NCBI GenBank assembly: GCA_024643485.1
Contig: JAHEMU010000226.1
Coordinates: 1 to 5,229 of the forward strand
DNA length: 5,229 nucleotides
Direction of reading: 5' to 3'
From: Cytophagales bacterium
GTDB taxonomy: Bacteria > Bacteroidota > Bacteroidia > Cytophagales > Cyclobacteriaceae
The position numbers were made by a program, and so were the translations under genes. This document shows, one piece after another, positions 1 through 5,229 of this stretch. Each line of letters begins with the position of its first letter. Position 1 is the first letter of the stretch. The notes below the pieces were generated by a model, which was not told the DNA's origin, searched no databases, and saw only the letters and a program-made list of their open reading frames with translations.

Positions 1-1
1 T

Positions 2-70
2 GCCGTGGTACTTTGGACCGTTGCACTTATGCATTATTTTTCCCTTAAAACATCCAATAAAATTGCCTGA
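2..70 (+). CDS. Possible C-terminal end of an unidentified plus-strand gene (partial)
   Basis: An open frame runs in from the left edge and ends at a TGA at 68-70. Its 22 residues begin AVVLWTVALMHYF and finish SLKTSNKIA. The hydrophobic run followed by a short polar, basic tail resembles the end of a membrane protein, but the piece is too short to identify. The main support is context: the hairpin at 126-169 has a T-tract in the plus direction as well as the minus, as expected between two convergent genes. The other two plus frames are also open for part of this stretch (stops at 46-48 and 81-83), so the frame choice is uncertain. A competing reading is a minus-strand gene starting at an ATG at 34-32 and running off the edge; its start is preceded by an A-rich stretch. 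Confidence 0.25.
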   Translation, partial: AVVLWTVALMHYFSLKTSNKIA

Positions 71-125
71 AAGTTCTAATTAGTTCTTCAGTCGACAAGA
101 ATTTGAGTATTTTTATTCGAATGGC

Positions 126-169
126 TTAAGTATAAAAATAAGCAAAGGCCTATTTTTTACTATACTTAA
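126..169 (-). terminator. Probable bidirectional intrinsic terminator overlapping the glgB stop codon
   Basis: In minus-strand RNA, 157-148 (AAAAAUAGGC) pairs with 143-134 (GCUUAUUUUU) in a continuous 10-bp stem, with one G-U pair and a four-base loop at 147-144. After a four-base bulge at 161-158, an outer 8-bp stem joins 169-162 to 133-126. The glgB TAG stop (152-150) sits inside the inner stem. The A-tract and T-tract flanking a small G/C core fit an intrinsic terminator. In the plus direction the same element ends in six Ts at 153-158, with the G-U pair becoming an A/C mismatch, so it could also stop a convergent transcript. The pairing is read directly from the sequence; termination is inferred. 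Confidence 0.55.
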
Positions 170-2054
170 ACACCCCAATTGAAAGTGGAGGCACTACAAT
201 TTCAATGCTGTGATTTTTATGGTGCATAGGGATCGCTGCAGATTGAACTGGAATTCCATTGAATAAGTTACTCCCTTCGTATTCAGCTTGGTCGCTATTT
301 ACGAGTTCTTCATATTTTCCTTCAATGGGTACCCCTACCCGATACTTTTCGATTACTTGAGGGGTAAAATTCGCAACGACGATGATAACATCAGTCTCTT
401 TTTCACCTCTTCGTTGAAAGGCTATTACGCTATTTTTATTGTCTGAATAATCGATCCAATCAAATCCACTTTGCTCGAATTGACACTCATAAAGCGCCTT
501 TTCAGACTTATAAAGTTGATTTAATACTTTAACCCACGATTGAATACCCTTATGGAAATTATATTCCGTTACATACCAATCCAAGGTTTTTTCATGGTTC
601 CATTCCGACTGTTGTCCAAATTCGTTACCCATAAAAAGTAACTTTGACCCAGGATGCATATACATTAATCCGTACAGCAAACGAAGATTAGCAAAGCGTT
701 GCCACTCATCGCCTGGCATTCTACTAATGATAGAACCCTTACCGTGTACCACTTCATCGTGGGAAAGTGGCAGCATAAAATTCTCGGTAAATGCATATAC
801 CAAACTAAAGGTGATTTCATTCTGATGGAACTTTCTGTACACTGGTTCCTTTTTAAAATATTCTAGTGTATCATGCATCCATCCCATCATCCATTTCTGA
901 CCAAACCCTAACCCATTGTCAAAAGTAGGTTTGGAAACATTAGGCCAGCTAGTAGATTCCTCAGCAATGGAAACAATATCGGCCTGTTCTGCATAAAGCG
1001 CCTCATTCAGCTCTTTTAAAAACTGTACAGCCTCTAAATTTTCTCTTCCACCAAACTCATTAGGTATCCATTCACCTTCTTTTCTACTATAGTCTAAATA
1101 AAGCATAGAGGCTACTGCGTCTACCCTTATTCCATCGATGTGGTATTCTTTTATCCAAAAAATAGCACTACTAATAAGAAACGAGCGCACCTCATTTCTT
1201 CCGTAATTGAAAATATAACTCGTCCAGTCTGGGTGATATCCTTTTCTTGGATCTGCGTGTTCGTAAACATGTGAACCATCAAATTTATATAATCCGTGTT
1301 CATCTCCTGGAAAATGCGAAGGCACCCAATCTAGGATTACCCCAATTCCAGCTGCGTGGAAAGCATCCACCAATTGTTTAAATTCCTGTGGATTTCCATA
1401 TCGACTAGTAGGAGCGAAAAAACCTAGTACCTGGTAACCCCATGAACCATAAAACGGGTGTTCCATAACGGGAAGAAATTCGACATGCGTAAATCCCATT
1501 TCCTTTACGTATGCCACTAAATTTTTCGCTAATTCGACATAAGAGTAAGTGCTTCCTCCTTGATCCCATTTTCTTTTCCAAGAACCCAAGTGAACCTCGT
1601 ATACCGACATCGGCTTTTTATGGGTAGGATTCTTTTTACGTTCTTTCAGCCACTTTTGATCCTTCCATTCGTAGGAGATGTCCCAAGTTATAGAAGCTGT
1701 TCTTGGGGGTTCTTCCCAATAAAAAGCAAAAGGGTCGGTTTTTTCTAACCACTGACCCTTTTTCGGTTGAATTGCATATTTATATACCTCACCAAAACCC
1801 AATTTCGGGATAAATACTTCCCAAATTCCAGAAGAATCCCAACGAGCCTTCATGGGATTTTCCGATCGGTTCCAATGGTTAAAATTTCCTATGAGAGATA
1901 CCTGCTTAGCTTCAGGGGCCCACACAGCGAATATGATACCCTCAACCCCATCTACCACCGTTTTATGAGACCCTAATTTTTCATAGAGTTCATAATGGCG
2001 ACCTTCTTTAAAAAGGTGAATATCAAATTCTGTTATTTGGCTAAAATTCTCCAT
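150..2054 (-). CDS. glgB: 1,4-alpha-glucan branching enzyme GlgB (GH13)
   Basis: This 634-residue cytoplasmic enzyme cuts alpha-1,4 glucan chains and re-attaches the piece through an alpha-1,6 bond, making the branches of glycogen. An N-terminal CBM48-like beta domain (about residues 25-110, with FAVWAPEAKQVSLIGNFNHW) is followed by the GH13 barrel (about 150-500) and a C-terminal beta domain (about 530-630). The four GH13 regions are intact: DWVPSH with D242 and H247; GIRVDAVASM with nucleophile D312; AEEST with acid/base E365; and SHDEVVHGKGS with H432 and transition-state stabiliser D433. The spacing from D312 to E365 equals that in E. coli GlgB as I recall it. The protein is shorter than the 728-residue E. 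coli enzyme because it lacks the extra N-terminal N1 domain, as many bacterial GlgBs do. The start ATG lies 15 bp after the fbaA stop with no Shine-Dalgarno motif, so co-transcription with fbaA is likely. No glgA, glgC or glgP is next to it in this window. Confidence 0.97.
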   Translation of the reverse strand: MENFSQITEFDIHLFKEGRHYELYEKLGSHKTVVDGVEGIIFAVWAPEAKQVSLIGNFNHWNRSENPMKARWDSSGIWEVFIPKLGFGEVYKYAIQPKKGQWLEKTDPFAFYWEEPPRTASITWDISYEWKDQKWLKERKKNPTHKKPMSVYEVHLGSWKRKWDQGGSTYSYVELAKNLVAYVKEMGFTHVEFLPVMEHPFYGSWGYQVLGFFAPTSRYGNPQEFKQLVDAFHAAGIGVILDWVPSHFPGDEHGLYKFDGSHVYEHADPRKGYHPDWTSYIFNYGRNEVRSFLISSAIFWIKEYHIDGIRVDAVASMLYLDYSRKEGEWIPNEFGGRENLEAVQFLKELNEALYAEQADIVSIAEESTSWPNVSKPTFDNGLGFGQKWMMGWMHDTLEYFKKEPVYRKFHQNEITFSLVYAFTENFMLPLSHDEVVHGKGSIISRMPGDEWQRFANLRLLYGLMYMHPGSKLLFMGNEFGQQSEWNHEKTLDWYVTEYNFHKGIQSWVKVLNQLYKSEKALYECQFEQSGFDWIDYSDNKNSVIAFQRRGEKETDVIIVVANFTPQVIEKYRVGVPIEGKYEELVNSDQAEYEGSNLFNGIPVQSAAIPMHHKNHSIEIVVPPLSIGVFKYSKK

Positions 2055-2069
2055 AGGAAGTTGTTAAAA

Positions 2070-3149
2070 TCAAGCGTTTTTGTTGATACAATTCAAATCT
2101 TCAAAAGCTTGTTCTAACCGAGCGATAAAAGTACCTTCGGCGCTTCTTAACCAATTTCTTGGATCGTAGAATTTTTTATTTGGAACGTCGGCACCTTCTG
2201 GGTTACCAATTTGACCTTGAAGATAGCCTTCATTTTTTGCATAGAAAGCGCGAACACCATCCCAATAAGCCCATTGTAAATCTGTATCGATATTCATTTT
2301 TATAGCTCCGTAACCAATCGCTTCACGAATTTGATCTTGAGAACTACCAGAACCACCGTGGAATACGAAATTTACAGGGTTTGCTTTCGTTTTATAGTTT
2401 TCAACAATATAATCTTGAGAATTCTTCAAAATAACAGGCATAAGCTTCACGTTTCCAGGCTTATATACCCCGTGAACATTTCCGAATGCTGCAGCAACGG
2501 TAAAATTTGGTGATACCTGAAGCAATTCTTCATAAGAATAAGCTACCTCAGCAGGTTGAGTATATAATCGGCTACTATCAACATCTGTGTTATCCACACC
2601 GTCTTCTTCACCACCAGTAATTCCTAATTCAATTTCTAGAGTCATGCCCATTGCGGCCATTCTTTTGAAATATTTCTTACAGGTTTGAATATTTTCTTCC
2701 AAAGACTCCTCCGACAAATCCAACATATGTGAACTAAATAAAGGAGCACCCGTTTCTTTATAATGTTTTTCGCCGGCATCCAACAATCCATCGATCCAAG
2801 GAAGTAATTTTTTCGCAGCATGGTCGGTGTGAAGCACTACCGAAACACCATACAATTCGGCCATTTGATGAACGTGTTTTGCACCAGAAACAGCACCTGC
2901 AATAGCGGCTTTTTGTCCTTCATTAGAAACTCCTTTTCCTGCCATGAAAACAGCTCCACCATTCGAAAATTGAATGATAACTGGGGAGTTTACATTTTTA
3001 GCAGCTTCAAGAACTGCATTGATAGTAGATGAAGTAGTAACATTAACTGCAGGAATAGCAAAATCATGTTTATTAGCATAATTAAACAAATCCGTAACTT
3101 CTTGACCGGTTAGAACACCTGGGCGAAATCGGGTAGTATATTCAGACAT
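2070..3149 (-). CDS. fbaA: Class II (class IIA) fructose-bisphosphate aldolase
   Basis: This 359-residue zinc enzyme of glycolysis and gluconeogenesis interconverts fructose 1,6-bisphosphate with dihydroxyacetone phosphate and glyceraldehyde 3-phosphate. It is a cytoplasmic TIM barrel that aligns without length change to E. coli FbaA, also 359 residues. Visible active-site features are D109 and zinc ligand H110 in VVLHTDH, E181 and the proton-shuttling E182 in GGEEDGVDN, zinc ligands H226 (FGNVHGVYKPGN) and H264 (FVFHGGSGS), and the phosphate-binding KMNIDTD with N286 and D288. I chose the ATG at 3149 (MSEYTTRFRPGVLTG). An in-frame ATG 30 codons upstream at 3239 would add residues unlike anything in the family and give 389 residues. 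The chosen start follows an A/T-rich run with no Shine-Dalgarno motif, which suits Bacteroidota. glgB follows 15 bp downstream. The 232-bp gap upstream should contain its promoter, though no clear one was found. Confidence 0.97.
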   Translation of the reverse strand: MSEYTTRFRPGVLTGQEVTDLFNYANKHDFAIPAVNVTTSSTINAVLEAAKNVNSPVIIQFSNGGAVFMAGKGVSNEGQKAAIAGAVSGAKHVHQMAELYGVSVVLHTDHAAKKLLPWIDGLLDAGEKHYKETGAPLFSSHMLDLSEESLEENIQTCKKYFKRMAAMGMTLEIELGITGGEEDGVDNTDVDSSRLYTQPAEVAYSYEELLQVSPNFTVAAAFGNVHGVYKPGNVKLMPVILKNSQDYIVENYKTKANPVNFVFHGGSGSSQDQIREAIGYGAIKMNIDTDLQWAYWDGVRAFYAKNEGYLQGQIGNPEGADVPNKKFYDPRNWLRSAEGTFIARLEQAFEDLNCINKNA

Positions 3150-3250
3150 TTTTATAAAATTTGGGTTTATTCCTGTAAAATTAGGAAGACTTTTTAACTG
3201 TAGAAACCCATCTGTATAAAAATGTAAGAAATAACTCAATTATTAAACAT

Positions 3251-3280
3251 TTGGCAAAAAAGCAATCTTTTTATTGCCAA
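3251..3280 (-). terminator. Small hairpin with T-tract and an overlapping longer inverted repeat, between metF and fbaA
   Basis: In minus-strand RNA, GCAAU (3277-3273) pairs with AUUGC (3266-3262) around a six-base loop, and six Us follow (3261-3256). This is the layout of a weak intrinsic terminator. The same bases can pair differently: UUGGCAA (3280-3274) is perfectly complementary to UUGCCAA (3257-3251), and three A-U pairs can extend that stem inward after a mismatch. The two foldings share the left arm and exclude each other. The element lies about 100 bases before the fbaA start and about 100 bases after the metF stop. It could be the end of the metH-metF transcript, part of the fbaA leader, or a palindromic protein-binding site. 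The pairings are seen; any role is inferred. Confidence 0.35.
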
Positions 3281-3338
3281 TTATTCAACAGATTTTCTTT
3301 ACTATTTCAGAGTTTAATAAATAGAAACTAAAACTTTT

Positions 3339-3368
3339 AAAAATACCTTTTACTGAATAATAGAGGTA
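3339..3368 (-). terminator. Weak candidate terminator just after metF
   Basis: In the minus direction, TACCT (3368-3364) can pair with AGGTA (3348-3344), and five Ts follow at 3343-3339. The stem is only five base pairs, or six with a flanking G-U, and the loop is a long 15 bases. It begins about 13 bases after the metF stop, which is where a terminator for the metH-metF transcript would be expected, but the pairing is weak and could be chance in A/T-rich DNA. Confidence 0.22.
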
Positions 3369-3381
3369 CAATGGATGTTTA

Positions 3382-4335
3382 TTAGAATAGCTCTTTACAA
3401 ATTTTATATACCGAATCTGATTTCCCCATACTATAAAAATGAAGTACTGGCACACCAAAATCAAGCAATTCTTTAGATTGCTGTACTGCCCACTCTACTC
3501 CTACTTGCTTCACTTCGTCGTTATTTTTACACTTTTCAACCGCATCAGCTAAATCTTCAGGCAGGTCAATATGAAATATCCGCGGCAATACATTTACCTG
3601 TTTTGAGGTGGTTAAAGGCTTTATTCCAGGAATAATAGGGACCTTTATACCTACTGCTCGGCATTTTTCTACAAATTCAAAGAATTTTTGATTATCGAAG
3701 AACATTTGAGTAACAATATAGTCCGCCCCTTCATCCACCTTAAGTTTAAGGTATTTCATATCTGTATTAAGGTTAGGCGCAGTATAGTGCTTCTCCGGAT
3801 AGCCTGCCACCCCTATACAAAAATCTGAAGCAACTGTGTTTTCAAGACCTTCGTCTAAATAAATTCCTTTATTCATTTTTACCACCTGCTTTAGTAAGTC
3901 ACTTGCATATTGGTGGCCATCCGGCTCTGGAGTAAACATCGTTTCATGGCTCATGGTATCCCCCTGAAGTACGAGGATGTTATCTATTCCCAAAAACCGC
4001 AAATCAATCAGTGCATTTTCAGTTTCTTCCTTAGTAAAGCCCCCACAAATGATATGAGGAACCGTATCCACATTGTATTTATTTTTAATAGCGGCGCACA
4101 TCCCTACCGTTCCGGGACGCTTACGAATGGTTTTCTTTTCGAGAAGACCATTTTCACGCTTTTTATAAATAAATTCTTCACGGTGATAAGTCACATCAAT
4201 AAATGGGGGATTAAATTCCATTAAAGGATCAATGTGAGCAAATAAATTATCAATGCTTTCTCCTTTTAACGGAGGCAGAATTTCGAATGAAAACATCGTT
4301 TTTTCTGCACGACTTATATGTTCAATAACTTTCAT
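3382..4335 (-). CDS. metF: Methylenetetrahydrofolate reductase
   Basis: This 317-residue, FAD-dependent, single-domain TIM-barrel enzyme reduces 5,10-methylenetetrahydrofolate to 5-methyltetrahydrofolate, the methyl donor used by MetH. Numbered from the chosen start, the catalytic glutamate is E18 in FSFEILPPLKGE; D126 in LVLQGD matches the folate- and flavin-contacting aspartate of the E. coli enzyme; and Q210 in VTQMFFDN matches its folate-binding glutamine. The CGGFTKEE and IPGIKPLTT blocks are also typical of the family. I prefer the ATG at 4335 (MKVIEHISRAEKT), because homologues from Bacteroidota that I recall begin MKV.EHI and because it lies one base after the metH stop, in TGACATG. 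An in-frame ATG at 4350 would add MNLID and overlap metH by 14 bases. Neither start has a Shine-Dalgarno motif, so translation is probably coupled to metH. Confidence 0.95.
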   Translation of the reverse strand: MKVIEHISRAEKTMFSFEILPPLKGESIDNLFAHIDPLMEFNPPFIDVTYHREEFIYKKRENGLLEKKTIRKRPGTVGMCAAIKNKYNVDTVPHIICGGFTKEETENALIDLRFLGIDNILVLQGDTMSHETMFTPEPDGHQYASDLLKQVVKMNKGIYLDEGLENTVASDFCIGVAGYPEKHYTAPNLNTDMKYLKLKVDEGADYIVTQMFFDNQKFFEFVEKCRAVGIKVPIIPGIKPLTTSKQVNVLPRIFHIDLPEDLADAVEKCKNNDEVKQVGVEWAVQQSKELLDFGVPVLHFYSMGKSDSVYKICKELF

Positions 4336-4336
4336 G

Positions 4337-5229
4337 TCAATTAGGTTCATAAGCTAGCACAGGTGCCAGCCATTTTTCAATTTCTAAAATGGACGTCTTT
4401 TTTCTTTTTGCATAATCTGCAATTTGATCTTTTCCTATTTTTCCAGTGGTGAAATACTTTGATTCCACATTGGAAAAATAAAACCCAGAAACAGCGGCTT
4501 GTGGATACATGGCAAACGATTCAGTAAGCGTAATTCCAATTTTATCTGGTTGCAATAGGTTAAATATTTTCGCTTTTTCCGTATGGTCGGGACAGGCAGG
4601 ATATCCTGGTGCAGGCCTTATCCCCTGGTACTTCTCTTTTATCAATTCCTCATTTGAAAAAGTTTCATGAGATTGATATCCCCATTCTTTCTTTCGAATT
4701 TGTTCATGTAGATATTCTGCGAAAGCTTCCGCTAATCGATCGGCGATAGCCTTTATTAATATCGCATTATAATCGTCATGCTGCTGTTCAAATTCCTTTA
4801 CTAAAGGCTCAATTCCCAATCCGGCAGTAACTGCAAACATTCCAAAATAATCAGAATCAGGCTGATTTTCGGGCGAAACAAAATCTGAAAGGCATAAATT
4901 AGGAAGATTATTCCCTTTTTTGCCTTGCTGACGTAAAAAATGGAATTCCTCCATTAAACTTCCATCTTCCGCGTAAATCTTAACACTATCATCCTCTGTT
5001 GAATGCGCTTTAAAGAGCTGAAACACCCCCTTTGCTTGCAATTCATTGGATTTTTCCAATCGATCGAGCAGAGTATTTGCATCATCAAAAAGTTTCTTCG
5101 CTTCCAGACCTACGATTTCGTTATTGAATATCTCCGGGTATTTACCTTTCAACATCCAGGTCGAGAAAAAGGGAGTCCAGTCGATATACTTTCGAAGGAT
5201 TTTAATATTTCCAATTACTTCTGTTCTAC
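4337..5229 (-). CDS. metH: Cobalamin-dependent methionine synthase MetH, C-terminal reactivation domain (5' end outside window)
   Basis: MetH transfers the methyl group of 5-methyltetrahydrofolate through cobalamin to homocysteine, making methionine. The frame stays open to the right edge, so the gene is cut there. The 296 visible codons cover nearly all of the C-terminal domain that binds S-adenosylmethionine and reactivates oxidised cobalamin. They start RTEVIGNIKILRKYIDWTPFF and end WLAPVLAYEPN. Taking the first complete codon as residue 1, D16 (IDWTPFF), R204 and A206 (RPAPGYPACPDH) and Y258 (SKYF) match the S-adenosylmethionine contacts I recall in E. coli MetH (D946, R1134, A1136, Y1189). 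The D16-R204 distance of 188 is identical to that enzyme. The internal ATG at 5155 is not the start, because the IDWTPFF motif lies upstream of it. metF follows immediately. Whether the N-terminal homocysteine domain is in the same gene or a separate one cannot be seen. Confidence 0.96.
   Translation of the reverse strand, partial: RTEVIGNIKILRKYIDWTPFFSTWMLKGKYPEIFNNEIVGLEAKKLFDDANTLLDRLEKSNELQAKGVFQLFKAHSTEDDSVKIYAEDGSLMEEFHFLRQQGKKGNNLPNLCLSDFVSPENQPDSDYFGMFAVTAGLGIEPLVKEFEQQHDDYNAILIKAIADRLAEAFAEYLHEQIRKKEWGYQSHETFSNEELIKEKYQGIRPAPGYPACPDHTEKAKIFNLLQPDKIGITLTESFAMYPQAAVSGFYFSNVESKYFTTGKIGKDQIADYAKRKKTSILEIEKWLAPVLAYEPN

Noticed and set aside
3150..3239. A 30-residue N-terminal extension of the aldolase from the ATG at 3239.
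   Set aside because: The extra residues have no counterpart in class II aldolases, and starting at 3149 gives exactly the 359-residue length of E. coli FbaA. The stretch is more likely untranslated leader that happens to be open.
3219..3239. TACATTTT on the minus strand (3226-3219), resembling the Bacteroidota -7 element TAnnTTTG, as an fbaA promoter.
   Set aside because: The final G is missing and the nearest upstream TTG (3239-3237) is only 10 bases away, much less than the usual spacing of about 17 to 23 bases. A second candidate (TTG at 3372-3370 with TATTTTTA 23 bases later) is equally imperfect, so no promoter was called.
1560..4224. Several plus-strand open frames of about 60 to 104 codons lying inside glgB, fbaA and metF (for example 3910-4224).
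   Set aside because: They are antisense to well-conserved genes, match no family I recognise, and are of a length expected by chance opposite coding sequence.
4337..5155. A separate 272-residue gene starting at the ATG at 5155.
   Set aside because: The same frame continues upstream to the window edge and encodes the IDWTPFF motif of MetH, including the aspartate that contacts S-adenosylmethionine. The ATG is an internal methionine codon.
1..5229. A search for mobile elements, CRISPR repeats, tRNA or rRNA genes, or an unusual accessory system.
   Set aside because: Nearly all bases are accounted for by four conserved metabolic genes. No repeated units, transposase-like sequence or structured RNA gene was seen in the short gaps.

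Overview
The window looks like a piece of an AT-rich chromosome from the Bacteroidota, most likely a member of the Flavobacteriia. The basis is the MetF sequence style (the SFEILPPLKGE stretch near its N-terminus and the NPPFIDVTYHREE stretch), the absence of a Shine-Dalgarno motif before any of the three visible start codons, and the A/T-rich leader before the fbaA start. This placement is an inference from sequence style; no phylogeny was run.

All four recognisable genes lie on the minus strand, so the region reads from right to left. It opens with the 3' end of metH (4337-5229, cut by the window edge). metF follows with only one base between the metH stop and its preferred start. metH and metF form one functional unit: MetF makes 5-methyltetrahydrofolate, and MetH uses it to methylate homocysteine to methionine. 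The visible part of MetH is the reactivation domain that binds S-adenosylmethionine. A 232-bp A/T-rich intergenic region (3150-3381) comes next, with two weak hairpins followed by T-tracts. It is the likely end of the methionine transcript and the leader of the next one.

The second unit is fbaA (class II fructose-bisphosphate aldolase) followed 15 bp later by glgB (1,4-alpha-glucan branching enzyme). Both are intact with all expected catalytic residues. They act on central sugar metabolism: aldolase can work in the gluconeogenic direction, and the branching enzyme acts on the glycogen made from the resulting hexose phosphate. A long hairpin with T-rich arms on both strands overlaps the glgB stop codon and looks like a bidirectional terminator. 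The leftmost 70 bp may hold the last 22 codons of a convergent plus-strand gene, but this is weakly supported.

No mobile element, CRISPR array, tRNA, rRNA or defence-like gene was seen. The region looks like ordinary housekeeping metabolism. The points worth a second look are small: two mutually exclusive RNA pairings upstream of fbaA, the fbaA-glgB linkage, and the terminator embedded in the glgB stop codon.
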